A stretch of 64,000 nt of DNA from Halieaceae bacterium (GTDB taxonomy: Bacteria; Pseudomonadota; Gammaproteobacteria; Pseudomonadales; Halieaceae), in the NCBI GenBank assembly GCA_902547755.1, contig CACCPA010000007.1:48958-112957 (forward strand). Reading direction: 5' to 3'. The notes beneath the pieces are model-generated. The model was not told the DNA's origin and did no database searches. It saw only the letters and a list, made by a program, of their open reading frames with translations. Of this stretch, positions 31,832-40,921 are shown one piece after another (position 1 is the first letter of the stretch; the number at the start of each line of letters is the position of its first letter). A program made the translations under genes and the position numbers.

Positions 31832-34240
31832 TTACAGGACGGTAACACTGTATACACTCAGCGTGCCTGAGACCTCATTAGATACTAAGAGATACATTTC
31901 ACCGTCTTGAGTGATGAACTTGATATCCTCCGGACCTAACGGACCCGCTAAATTAGCTTCGACAGCGGCGTTATCTGCGTTGAAATCGCGCGGATTTACA
32001 TACTGCACGAACTCAGCACTTTGAGGGTTCGTAATGTTGTATACCATTACACCGCCCACTCTCTCTAGCGCAATGAAGGCAAACGTGTTGTCGTTAATGA
32101 CTGCTATCTCAACGGCTTCAGGCTCAGGGCCCTTCGCATCGGAGCGAGAATCTCCATCGTTCTCATCATTACTGGCGTTGAAAGACGAACCTAACTGCTG
32201 AGCTGTGATGACTTCAAAATCGCTTCCGCTGTCAAAAACAGGTCTCTTGGTATCTATATCCCAAATCGTGAACGATCGAGCGCCATACGAGTAGAGGTTT
32301 TCATACACACAGCCATCAACCGCATTCTCGTTACTGTCGATGGGTTGACCTGTGACAGGAAGCGATGAACAGGCAGCCTGATCAACTAGTCCCAGATCAG
32401 TCATTACGAGAAGTCGACCTAAGTTCTCACTATCTTGAAAGCCAGAGCCAAGCTTTTCTTTGAGTTCGTCAGTGAACTGTGTTGGCACGAGATCTTTTAT
32501 CCGAATCTCATCTATATAGTCACCGGAGTCTGACTCGTACTCTCTGCCATCTCCCTCGTTAGCTGTAACAAGGTAAGTGGTGCCATTGACTTCATAGGCA
32601 TCGAATCCGTCGGGCTGATAGGTGCCAAATACTGACCAATTTCTAATATTGACTCGATCATCTTTATCGCTTGCATCAATTTCGTTACCCGGAAGACTGT
32701 AGTCCTTGAAACCTAAGCCAAATACTTCGGTCACTTCCGCTGTGGCCAAATCAATAACGGCGACTGCATTGTTCTCCTGTAGCGTCGCATAGGCAGTCCC
32801 GCCGTCGGCTGAGAAGGCGACAAATTCAGGCTCCAGGTCCTGTGCCACGGTTATTGCAGTGAAGCTTGCGACGGATGGCACTTCATAAGTTTGTCCCGTA
32901 TTTATAGTGCCATTTGTATTAGCTGCGGCTACCCAACTAAAGTCACCGAAACCATCGCCCGTGCCGGTCAGCTGAACAGATTGCCCCACCGGTGTTGATG
33001 AACCCTGCACAACATCCATCTCTGTTGAGGTAACGCCGGCACAAATGCCGGTGGCGTTGCTGATTACTCCCTCATAGCTAAGCAGCATATCGCAGGTGTC
33101 GTCGGACTGAGAGCCGACATCTGGTCCAGGGCCCAACAGTGCGACCCCGTCTGGTGCACCATTTTGAATACCGTTGCTGGGCCGATTTACAACGTATAGG
33201 TCTAAACCGCCCGACGTCGTCTTTGTAAGGTTAGCAAAAGTGTTGCCCGCATACGGGGCGCCATTATTGCCGTTTATCAGCTGAAATCTATAACCGGTAG
33301 TATCAAAACCAGCCGGCACAGCAAACTCTACAAACTCGCCCGAGTCTGTCCCCTCGTTGTCGTAATGAATTTCATTAATCCAGGGTGTTGATGGAGCCGG
33401 CGCCTCAGGTTGAGCAGCCGTTGCCTTGGGCGAGATGCGAACGGGGCCCGTCAATGTTTTGGTGCCGCTGTCATTGAACGACGTAAAGTCGGCAGTGGCT
33501 ACCGTCGGCGACTGAAAGCCACCGGAAACGTCGATGACAGTGATGCTACCCTCGGGGTCATTAGAATAGTCATCGCTGGGTTCGCCCTCATTCGCCACGA
33601 CCGCGTAATTGCCGTCCGGGCTGAATCCGACTTTGTCAGGCAGAGCACCCGCCTTGACAGCAGATACAAAACTAGGGCTACCGCCAGCGACAGAGTAAAA
33701 GGCTACGTAACCGTCATCTTGTTTGGGGTCCGCCTCAATCGCCACGGCCAGGTGATCGCCGTACACGTCAACGCTGTTGACTCCGCCCAATTCTAGAGGC
33801 TCTTCGCTGGTGACATTCGCCGCCACGTCTGCAGCGACATCGACGCTGGACGTTACTGCTGGTGAGGTGGGATCTGCCATTCCGACCACGTCAACCTGTT
33901 TTAAATTTGAGTTCACCAGATACGCTGTTTGTGACGCCGCATGATAGGCAACGATTTCAGCTGCAGATTCATCGAAGTTATCTGCCAGAGCCGCGGTGCT
34001 GCCGATTAGCCTCAGCGATATAGCGGTATTGGCATCCGCACCATCCGCACCATCCGCACCATCCGAACCATCCGAACCATCCGAACCATCCGAACCATCC
34101 GAACCATCCGCGCCCGCAGCGCCGGCAGCGCCAGCCGGTCCTACTGCACCGTCAGCGCCATCATCGCATGCCGAGAGCATTAACCCTAGTGACAAAACTA
34201 GAGCGACACCTCTTACATTCGCAAAAAGCTTTTCCATCAT
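31832..34240 (-). CDS. choice-of-anchor I lipoprotein with collagen-like repeat and LTD-like module
   Basis: An 802-residue exported lipoprotein (lipobox LMLSAC, Cys25). After the signal is a collagen-like G-x-y tract (about residues 26-70, GAAGADGSDGSDGSDG...). A beta-propeller-like choice-of-anchor I domain follows, with YLVNSNLKQVDVVGMADPTS, YAVVANEGEPSDDYSNDPEG, YLVTANEGDGREYESDSGDY and a final EDIKFITQDGEMYLLVSNE. A lamin-tail-like module (about residues 285-460; WINEIHYDNEGTDSGEFVEF, PSNGIQNGAPDGVALL) is inserted in the propeller. Relatives are secreted or surface proteins, some annotated as alkaline-phosphatase-like. A GGAG lies 7 bases before the start. It is divergent from the LTD/HNH nuclease gene, which has the same LTD-like module. 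Confidence 0.88.
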   Translation of the reverse strand: MMEKLFANVRGVALVLSLGLMLSACDDGADGAVGPAGAAGAAGADGSDGSDGSDGSDGSDGADGADGADANTAISLRLIGSTAALADNFDESAAEIVAYHAASQTAYLVNSNLKQVDVVGMADPTSPAVTSSVDVAADVAANVTSEEPLELGGVNSVDVYGDHLAVAIEADPKQDDGYVAFYSVAGGSPSFVSAVKAGALPDKVGFSPDGNYAVVANEGEPSDDYSNDPEGSITVIDVSGGFQSPTVATADFTSFNDSGTKTLTGPVRISPKATAAQPEAPAPSTPWINEIHYDNEGTDSGEFVEFAVPAGFDTTGYRFQLINGNNGAPYAGNTFANLTKTTSGGLDLYVVNRPSNGIQNGAPDGVALLGPGPDVGSQSDDTCDMLLSYEGVISNATGICAGVTSTEMDVVQGSSTPVGQSVQLTGTGDGFGDFSWVAAANTNGTINTGQTYEVPSVASFTAITVAQDLEPEFVAFSADGGTAYATLQENNAVAVIDLATAEVTEVFGLGFKDYSLPGNEIDASDKDDRVNIRNWSVFGTYQPDGFDAYEVNGTTYLVTANEGDGREYESDSGDYIDEIRIKDLVPTQFTDELKEKLGSGFQDSENLGRLLVMTDLGLVDQAACSSLPVTGQPIDSNENAVDGCVYENLYSYGARSFTIWDIDTKRPVFDSGSDFEVITAQQLGSSFNASNDENDGDSRSDAKGPEPEAVEIAVINDNTFAFIALERVGGVMVYNITNPQSAEFVQYVNPRDFNADNAAVEANLAGPLGPEDIKFITQDGEMYLLVSNEVSGTLSVYSVTVL
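34033..34113. repeat. 9-bp tandem repeat encoding the collagen-like tract
   Basis: Nine consecutive 9-base units of the form CATCCGnAC or a close variant encode GAD/GSD triplets on the minus strand. Unit count could vary by slippage without shifting frame. Confidence 0.9.
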
Positions 34241-34469
34241 TATCTAACTCCACGTTAAGAAATTAACAATACCATAGGTTAGGCTGTTCTTTAATCGTGA
34301 AGATAGGGTTAAGGAAAAGAGAATATCGCGTTGCGATTATGTGAATTTATTTTGACAACAACGCTACCCCAGTGGTGTGACAGGGATTCCTCTGCAATGA
34401 TGCCGCCGGTGAGACAAAGGCAAGGTCAAAGGGGCAACGCCCTCTCCCAAATAATTAAGGCCAACTTCC

Positions 34470-36908
34470 ATGTTAAATAAGCAGATAACACCTGCCCTTT
34501 TTTTATTATTAGTTTCTTGTGGAGGGGGCAGTGGCAGTGCGGACGTCACACCGACACCAGAACCAATCACGCCGCCGGTCTCAAACTCGCCTCCCACGTT
34601 TCCAGCGACCGAATATGCGTTTGAGGTCCAAGAAAATTCAGTGGGTGTGGGATCTGTCACGGCATCGGATCCTGACGGTGATCAGTTGGAGTACGTACTT
34701 TCCGGATCTGACTCGGTTAAATTCTCCATAGACACTGAAGGTTATCTCTCCTTCCTTGAATCACCGGATTTTGAAGCACCTACGGACGCGGATTCTGATA
34801 ATGAATACGACCTGGTTGTAGCGGCCAGTGATAACAGCATTTCTGCTGAGGTGGCAGTTACCGTTACGGTGTCAAATGATCCATCGGACGACCCGGTGTC
34901 CAATTCTCCGCCTGTTTTTGATGAAAACCCGATCACGTTTGAGGTAACTGAGGCTGGATCTAGCAGCGTTGGCGTACTGACAGCCACTGACGCCGATGGA
35001 GATTCGCTCGTTTTTACATTGTCAGGCACGGACTCAGAGCACTTCAATGTTGTCGGTGAAACCCTGAGTTTTTTGGAGCCCCCCGACTTCGAGGCGCCGC
35101 GCGATGATGATCAGAACAATGTCTACCGTCTTGACGCGAGTGTTAGCGATGGTCTGGATACTGCGGTAGCCACTGTAGAGGTTACTGTGCTTAACGATCC
35201 ATCTGATGATGAGACAGGCGAGACGCCTGGTGATGGTTCGAGTTTGGTAGTTTGGATTAATGAATTCCACTACGACAACGTAGGCACCGACGAGAATGAA
35301 TTTATTGAGGTGATGGGCACGGCAGGGATCGACTTAGACGGTTATTCACTCGCACTCTATTCCGGCGGGCAAACTGGAAATTATGGAAATATTCCGATGC
35401 AAGGTGTCTTGGAAGATCAATCGGGCAGTGGATTCGGGACGCTAGCATTCGACGCCGTTGGCTTGCAAAACGGATCGCCGGACGGATTCGGCCTAGTATC
35501 CCCCGACGGGGAATGTCTCGAATTTATCTCTTATCTTGGCGATATGACAGCTTCAGGTGGTGGCGCATGTGACGGTGTTTTCGGGGAGGATATTGGTGTC
35601 TTCGAGCAAAATGTCTCAGCTGATTTTTCGCTTCAGCGAGCTGGTTCTGGCCGTGAAGGTGAGGATTTTGTTTGGGTGGGGCCGCGCCTGAGCTCGCGAG
35701 GCGAAATTAATGAAGATCAGAGCATTGGTGAGCCCGGCGATTCGGAGGAACCATCTAACACCGGGTCGCTCTTTGGTTACACTGTATCGATCGGTCAGGT
35801 GGTTACCCCCGATTACGATCGTCCTTCAACCTGGGATGACACCGATAATGACTGCATCAGTGACCGACACGAAATTTTGATGGCACAACATGACTCGGGT
35901 AATGGGCAATTTGAGTTAGTTATGTCGTCAGGTGGCTGTAGTGTAATTTCAGGTAGGTGGTATGACCCTTATGACGGAGTGTATTACTACAATGCCTCTT
36001 CTGTTGAAATAGATCATGTTGTCGCTCTGTACGAATCGTGGATTTCTGGTCTAGGAAATATGTCTGCATCGGAACAGCGCGTATTTGCGAATACTGGAAG
36101 CACTCGTGCAGGAACGAAGCCGGAGACGTCCCATCAATTCCTTGCAGTAGGTAATGCATCAAATAGCTCTAAAGGCAGTGCCGATCCAGCCCAATGGATG
36201 CCAAATGAATCTAGTTACCACTGTACTTATTTGAAAAAGTGGGTATTGGTGAAAGTACAGAATGATTTACTTTTCGATCAAGCAGAGTTTGACTACATCG
36301 CTTCACGACAAGGAGAGTGCGACGATACACCCTTGCCGGACTTGCCTGAGAATGAAGAGCAAGATAATCCGCAAACAGATCTTCCCGACGGTCCAATCGG
36401 TGGATCGATTTGGATAAACGAATTTCATTACGATAATGATGGTGTCGATGAAGGTGAGTTTGTGGAGCTTGCGGGGCCTGCGGGAATGGATGTAACCGGA
36501 TGGTCGCTGGTACTCTTCAATGGTTTCAATGACACCGCATATAACACCGTCGCCTTAACGGGCACTCTCACAGATTCGGGTTCTAATTTCGGATTTCTGG
36601 TAATAGATTTTCCTACAAATGGCATCCAAAACGGGGCGCCAGATGGGATGGCTCTGATAGACAGCACCGGAGAATGCATAGAGCTTCTCAGCTACGAGGG
36701 AAGGCTGTCGCCGATTTCTGGCCCGTGTAGTGAATTTTTAGCTATCGATATTGGAGTAGCGGAAATTACTACTACCAGCGGCGGAAGCACTGCCATTGGT
36801 AGCTCGCTTCAAAGGGTCGGTACTGGCTCAGTTGGACCGAATTTCGAGTGGTCTGGTCCCTCTCCCGACACAAAGGCACTCATAAATACAGGGCAGGTAC
36901 TGCAATAG
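34470..36908 (+). CDS. secreted multidomain HNH nuclease: cadherin-like x2, LTD, HNH, LTD
   Basis: An 812-residue lipoprotein (lipobox LLVSC, Cys17). Two cadherin/Ca-binding-like repeats (about 40-140 and 148-245) carry SVGVGSVTASDPDGDQLEYVLSG-type motifs. LTD1 (about 258-415; WINEFHYDNVGTDENEFIEV) is next. An HNH/DUF1524-type nuclease domain follows (about 430-625). It has EIDHVVALYESW with Asp515-His516, FLAVGNASNSSKGSADPAQW and YLKKWVLVKVQNDL, the pattern of secreted HNH-family endonucleases. LTD2 (about 645-812; WINEFHYDNDGVDEGEFVEL) closes it. The likely role is surface or extracellular DNA degradation for nutrient scavenging. The domain order is unusual. LTD repeats are shared with the divergent lipoprotein. 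Confidence 0.85.
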   Translation: MLNKQITPALFLLLVSCGGGSGSADVTPTPEPITPPVSNSPPTFPATEYAFEVQENSVGVGSVTASDPDGDQLEYVLSGSDSVKFSIDTEGYLSFLESPDFEAPTDADSDNEYDLVVAASDNSISAEVAVTVTVSNDPSDDPVSNSPPVFDENPITFEVTEAGSSSVGVLTATDADGDSLVFTLSGTDSEHFNVVGETLSFLEPPDFEAPRDDDQNNVYRLDASVSDGLDTAVATVEVTVLNDPSDDETGETPGDGSSLVVWINEFHYDNVGTDENEFIEVMGTAGIDLDGYSLALYSGGQTGNYGNIPMQGVLEDQSGSGFGTLAFDAVGLQNGSPDGFGLVSPDGECLEFISYLGDMTASGGGACDGVFGEDIGVFEQNVSADFSLQRAGSGREGEDFVWVGPRLSSRGEINEDQSIGEPGDSEEPSNTGSLFGYTVSIGQVVTPDYDRPSTWDDTDNDCISDRHEILMAQHDSGNGQFELVMSSGGCSVISGRWYDPYDGVYYYNASSVEIDHVVALYESWISGLGNMSASEQRVFANTGSTRAGTKPETSHQFLAVGNASNSSKGSADPAQWMPNESSYHCTYLKKWVLVKVQNDLLFDQAEFDYIASRQGECDDTPLPDLPENEEQDNPQTDLPDGPIGGSIWINEFHYDNDGVDEGEFVELAGPAGMDVTGWSLVLFNGFNDTAYNTVALTGTLTDSGSNFGFLVIDFPTNGIQNGAPDGMALIDSTGECIELLSYEGRLSPISGPCSEFLAIDIGVAEITTTSGGSTAIGSSLQRVGTGSVGPNFEWSGPSPDTKALINTGQVLQ

Positions 36909-37050
36909 CTCATACAGTCCAAATGGCGTCGGATTGATTACTCAGGTCCTCACATTAAATTTTCTACTTTCGAACAGGGGTTTTGGGATGACTCTTATTT
37001 AACAGTGAGACACCCCTATAGCTTTTTTACTGAGATCGGAGTGCAGTTTT

Positions 37051-38085
37051 ATGGGTTTGTTTGAACGTTACTTGAGTTTATGGGTCGCACTAGCCATTGC
37101 CTCTGGCGTTGCTCTGGGCAGTCTGTTCCCCACTGTCTTTCAGCTGTTTGCGAGTCTTGAGTACGCCAGTGTCAATTTGCCGGTTGCCGTACTGATCTGG
37201 TTGATGATCTACCCGATGATGGTGCAAGTGGACTTTGCGTCGATTAGGGATGTGGGCAAGCGGCCCAAGGGTTTGCTGCTAACGCTTGTGATCAATTGGC
37301 TTATCAAGCCCTTTACGATGGCTGCCCTGGGTTGGTTGTTCTTTCGGGTGCTTTTTGCCGATCTTGTCGATCCCGCAACCGCCACCGAATACATTGCCGG
37401 CATGATTCTTTTGGGCGTGGCTCCCTGCACCGCAATGGTGTTTGTGTGGAGCCAACTCACCAAGGGCGATGCTAACTACACACTCGTGCAGGTGTCAGTT
37501 AACGACATCATCATGATCTTCGCTTTTGCGCCGATAGCCGCGTTTCTTCTTGGCGTGAGTGAGGTGTCGGTACCTTGGGAAACGTTGCTGTTGTCAGTGG
37601 TGCTTTATGTGGTTTTGCCGCTGCTGGCAGGGTATCTCACGCGTCGGAGTCTTGCTTTGTCGTCGGACTTATCCCGATTGACTGGACTACTCACTACCTT
37701 GAAGCCTCTTTCAATATTGGGGTTGCTGGCCACGGTTGTACTGTTATTTGGATTTCAGGCTGAGACGATTCTGGCAAAGCCGGTCGCTATCGTGCTCATC
37801 GCTATTCCGTTGTTAATACAGACTTACGGGATCTTTGCTATTGCTTATGGCGCTGCCAAATATCTTCGACTTCCCCACAATATTGCGGCTCCCGCCTGCA
37901 TGATCGGTACATCCAACTTCTTTGAGCTTGCGGTTGCGGTGGCCATATCGCTATTTGGACTGCAATCGGGCGCAGCTCTAGCGACGGTAGTAGGTGTATT
38001 GGTGGAGGTGCCCGTGATGCTTTCATTGGTGGCAATAGCTAACCGCACCAGTCACTGGTTTCCGGCTGCAGCACAGACCGAATAA
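37051..38085 (+). CDS. ACR3-family arsenite efflux permease
   Basis: A 344-residue membrane protein with about ten helices. The N-terminus ([20 protein letters not shown]), [20 protein letters not shown] and the conserved [24 protein letters not shown] segment with its essential Cys identify the ACR3 (arsenical resistance) family rather than ArsB. It exports arsenite using the proton gradient. No arsR, arsC or arsH lies nearby, so regulation and the arsenate-reduction step must be encoded elsewhere. Some ACR3-like proteins have other substrates. Confidence 0.92.
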   Translation: MGLFERYLSLWVALAIASGVALGSLFPTVFQLFASLEYASVNLPVAVLIWLMIYPMMVQVDFASIRDVGKRPKGLLLTLVINWLIKPFTMAALGWLFFRVLFADLVDPATATEYIAGMILLGVAPCTAMVFVWSQLTKGDANYTLVQVSVNDIIMIFAFAPIAAFLLGVSEVSVPWETLLLSVVLYVVLPLLAGYLTRRSLALSSDLSRLTGLLTTLKPLSILGLLATVVLLFGFQAETILAKPVAIVLIAIPLLIQTYGIFAIAYGAAKYLRLPHNIAAPACMIGTSNFFELAVAVAISLFGLQSGAALATVVGVLVEVPVMLSLVAIANRTSHWFPAAAQTE

Positions 38086-38318
38086 ATTTCTAATTATTAG
38101 TGGTCCTCTCCGCTGACACCGCTCGATGCCAGACTGGAATAAACTCAGAATCTAGAACTCACCGATGATGACTAAGGTTTTCGAGGGTGAGTAATGATCG
38201 AAGGGGGTTTATCCAACCCGCTTCTCCAACCTATTGGCATCACAAAAACTTCAAACAAGATTAAATATTTTGCAACAACGACCTCTTATTTTGGGCCATC
38301 CGGAAAGGGGGGAGTGGC

Positions 38319-38507
38319 ATGGAAAATCTCGCGAGTCCAAGTGAGCTCGGGAAGCGTGTACTGCGCGATACGATCGAGCACGAAGTCCAGCAGTTTTTAG
38401 ATCAAGGCGGCAAGATCACCGTTTTCAGGCAGCCATCTAGTGACGCAGCACGGTTCCGGGGGAGTCTTTGGCACGACGACGGTGATGACCTGATTCACGA
38501 CGAGTAG
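38319..38507 (+). CDS. small acidic protein (62 aa) with FLxxGGKI motif
   Basis: A short ORF with a strong purine-rich ribosome binding site (GGAAAGGGGGGAG about 5 bases before ATG). The product is MENLASPSELGKRVLRDTIE, then HEVQQFLDQGGKITVFRQP and an acidic tail ending DDLIHDE. The FLxxGGKI segment resembles small gammaproteobacterial proteins, such as the RNA-polymerase-binding protein SutA, in one short motif only. Function is unknown. The longer overlapping frame from 38194 lacks a comparable RBS and is not preferred. Confidence 0.6.
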   Translation: MENLASPSELGKRVLRDTIEHEVQQFLDQGGKITVFRQPSSDAARFRGSLWHDDGDDLIHDE

Positions 38508-38662
38508 TTGGCAAAGGGGTTATAGTACTGAAGATCCGCTTCAGGTGCGTCTTTGGGGTTACAGCGCGCCTTACGCTAACTGCGCAACCCCTAATGGGGT
38601 ACCGATATTCAATCTTTTGCTTATGACGCCCGTTTGCGGCCTCCTTCAGACAATTACCGGGA

Positions 38663-39514
38663 GTGACACGGTTGATATCGACACTTCGCGACAGCTTATT
38701 CTCAAAACGGCCTGATAGTCCGCTTTACCATTACACGTCGTTACCGGGTTTGATGGGGATCATCGAATCTCGCCATTTACGTGCATCCGAACTGCGCTAC
38801 ATGAACGATTCTACTGAGCTGGTCTATGCTCTCAATCTATTGGATACAGCGATAACCGCGCGATCGCGAAGCGGTTCTTCTGCAGCGGAGTTTTTGAGCA
38901 GTTTCTCCCAATGGCTGCACAGTCAAATTAACCAGGGACCGATGCTTTTTTCAGCCTCTTTTCGAGCTAACGGCAATTTACTCAGCCAGTGGCGTGGGTA
39001 CTCCAACCATGGAAAAGGCGTCAGCCTGGGCTTCAACCACGAGGCGATTCAGTCGCTGGCAGTTGGACAGGACTTTTACCTTGGGCAATGCCTTTACGAC
39101 TCTAAAAAGCAGCATGACCTCGCCTATGACATCGTTGACTGCCTAATATCGATGTACGAAGAAGGTGAAGACGTTAACGCTATTTTTCAAAGCATTGAGG
39201 CGGATCTGATGATTATCTGCGCCTTATTAAAGCATCAATCTTTCGCTGAAGAGCAAGAATGGCGACTTATTTCTCCTACGTTCACATCGACCGCTTCTGC
39301 GCCTATTGCCTTCCGGGAAGGTAAGGCCATGCTTGTTCCTTATTACCTCTTTGATCTGGAGTTGGACGGATTGATCAAGTTGGATCACGTTTTTGTTGGC
39401 CCAACACCAAACGCGGCGCTGTCCGTAAATGCTTTGATGCACTACCTGACAAACAAGAATGCAAGACCCGAAAAAGGGATAAGCGACAGCGAAATCCCCT
39501 ATCGACCGAGGTAA
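38663..39514 (+). CDS. DUF2971 domain protein
   Basis: A 283-residue soluble protein. The N-terminus (LYHYTSLPGLMGIIESRHLR and ASELRYMNDSTELVYALNLL) is the DUF2971 signature. Later conserved parts are FSASFRANGNLLSQWRGYSN, GVSLGFNHEAI and SFAEEQEWRLI. The family has no established activity and is patchily distributed, often in mobile or accessory regions. The neighbouring genes do not reveal a partner. Confidence 0.88.
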   Translation: MTRLISTLRDSLFSKRPDSPLYHYTSLPGLMGIIESRHLRASELRYMNDSTELVYALNLLDTAITARSRSGSSAAEFLSSFSQWLHSQINQGPMLFSASFRANGNLLSQWRGYSNHGKGVSLGFNHEAIQSLAVGQDFYLGQCLYDSKKQHDLAYDIVDCLISMYEEGEDVNAIFQSIEADLMIICALLKHQSFAEEQEWRLISPTFTSTASAPIAFREGKAMLVPYYLFDLELDGLIKLDHVFVGPTPNAALSVNALMHYLTNKNARPEKGISDSEIPYRPR

Positions 39515-39542
39515 AAAGGACGATTGTTATCAGCCATATTAT

Positions 39543-39573
39543 CTTCAATCGCTATTGCCGGTAGCGATTGAAG
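39543..39573. terminator. long perfect hairpin between convergent genes
   Basis: A perfect 12-bp inverted repeat (CTTCAATCGCTA with TAGCGATTGAAG) has a 7-base loop and lies between the convergent DUF2971 (stop 39514) and LacI (stop 39613) genes. There is no T-run on either side, so it may be a transcript end element or another structured site. Confidence 0.5.
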
Positions 39574-39612
39574 TCTTCGGACGCGTTCGCTTTATCACTA
39601 GGCTCTAACCTC

Positions 39613-40647
39613 TCAGTAACTGATATCGGGGTCGAGGCGGGCAGTAGACCCCCTCGTAATCAAGTCAAAATGTAAGGTTACAACTGAGTCTTCATTCCCT
39701 ATTTGTCTTAGCTCATTAATAAGAAGTGATATTGCCTTTTGCGATATGGCTTGAATGGGTTGTCGGATGGTGGTCAGGGGTGGCCAGATCATTCTCGATA
39801 TTGGACTGTCGTCGAAGCCGGCGATCGAAACATCATCTGGGACTGACCGGCCGCTGCGAAAAGCGGCCATTGCCAAGCCTGCAGCCATTTCATCGTTACT
39901 GGCGAAGATAGCGGACGGGGGTGATGCGAGTTTGAAAAACTGCTCACCGGCCAGCAGTCCGGCTTTAAACGTATAGTCACCCTCGTAGATGTACTCGGGT
40001 TTGATAGCAAGCCCTCGCTCCTGCATGGCACTTTGAAAGCCCTCAAGACGCCTGCTGGTGGTTGATGTACCCTCGCGACCCTGAACAAAACCAATGTTAG
40101 TGTGTCCTAAATCTGCTAGGTGCCGGGTCATGGTTGCAGCCGCCGACACGTCATCCATGCCAACACTAAGCCCACCACCGAAGGATTCGCTAGAAGCTAT
40201 CTTCACGTAGGGGGTTTTTTGTTCTTTTAGCACCACCAGGACATCGGGTGAGTCACAAATAGGAGGTGGTAGCAGAACACCATCCAAATTTGACTGGATA
40301 ATGAGCCGACGCAAATCGTGGACCATAGAGTCATGTTGTGACCGCACGGGCTCTACAATTAAGTGATACCCCTCTTCTCTCGCCTGGTGAATGGCCCCAC
40401 GCAGTAAGTCAACTATGTAATCGGAATTCGGATTATCAAACACCAAGCCTATCAAATAAGACCGGGTTCCCACGGCGGCACGCGCGGCGATACTGGGACG
40501 ATAGCTTAGTTTACGAATCGCTGCCTCAACGTTACTGCGAGTCTTTTCGCTAACGTTGCGTTCGCGTCGCACCACGCGCGAGGCGGTTTTAATCGACACA
40601 CCGGCAAGTTTCGCAACGGAAGCTAGAGTCGACTTCTTCTCATTCAT
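39613..40647 (-). CDS. LacI-family transcriptional regulator of the polysaccharide locus
   Basis: A 344-residue regulator. The N-terminal helix-turn-helix (STLASVAKLAGVSIKTASRV, then VRRERNVSEKTRSNVEAAI and a hinge KLSYRPSIAARA) is of LacI type. A periplasmic-binding-like effector domain follows (YLIGLVFDNPNSDYIVDLLRG, AIFASNDEMAAGLAMAAF, DVSIAGFDDSPISRMIWPPL). Its start is 274 bp from the divergent Ig/DUF1566 lipoprotein gene. A 14-bp palindrome over that gene's predicted promoter is the probable operator. The effector is likely a mono- or oligosaccharide from the target glycan, by inference. Confidence 0.94.
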   Translation of the reverse strand: MNEKKSTLASVAKLAGVSIKTASRVVRRERNVSEKTRSNVEAAIRKLSYRPSIAARAAVGTRSYLIGLVFDNPNSDYIVDLLRGAIHQAREEGYHLIVEPVRSQHDSMVHDLRRLIIQSNLDGVLLPPPICDSPDVLVVLKEQKTPYVKIASSESFGGGLSVGMDDVSAAATMTRHLADLGHTNIGFVQGREGTSTTSRRLEGFQSAMQERGLAIKPEYIYEGDYTFKAGLLAGEQFFKLASPPSAIFASNDEMAAGLAMAAFRSGRSVPDDVSIAGFDDSPISRMIWPPLTTIRQPIQAISQKAISLLINELRQIGNEDSVVTLHFDLITRGSTARLDPDISY

Positions 40648-40819
40648 TTACTGACAGAGTCCCCAAAACACTTTTTACATTAGTTCAGGAGTAGCCGCGG
40701 GTAAAGTCAACCTCCAGTGATCAACTGCGCGTCTTATTCGGCTCTGCATTGAAAAAAGCTAATAATTGCACGGCACTTGTTCGGCAATACAGTTTTGTAT
40801 GGCGCCGACTATTGCGGTT

Positions 40820-40833
40820 TGACAATATTGTCA
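40820..40833. promoter_or_regulatory. candidate LacI-family operator (14-bp perfect palindrome)
   Basis: TGACAATATTGTCA is a perfect 14-bp palindrome in the gap between the LacI gene and the first polysaccharide-locus gene. Its size and TGACA-N4-TGTCA arms match many LacI-family operators, although the centre is AT rather than the common CG. It overlaps the predicted -35 box. Confidence 0.65.
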
Positions 40834-40855
40834 TTAGTCTGCGGAAAAGTATAAA
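40828..40855 (+). promoter_or_regulatory. predicted sigma-70 promoter of the polysaccharide locus
   Basis: The elements are -35 TTGTCA (40828-40833), a 16-base spacer and -10 TATAAA (40850-40855), upstream of the ATG at 40922. The operator palindrome covers the -35 box, so LacI binding would block the polymerase. Confidence 0.5.
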
Positions 40856-40921
40856 AACCAAGGGTTTTTTTAAAATCCCGATAAATAATAACTCCTGATT
40901 AGTCATCAAAAGGTTACTGTA

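Noticed and set aside
30798..37108. Identical 16-base string at 30798-30813 and 37093-37108
   Set aside because: A single 16-base match within 64 kb is near chance expectation. One copy is inside the ACR3 coding region and the flanks do not match.
38194..38400. 68-residue frame overlapping the small FLxxGGKI gene
   Set aside because: It overlaps the better-supported ORF at 38319 in another frame and shows no domain.
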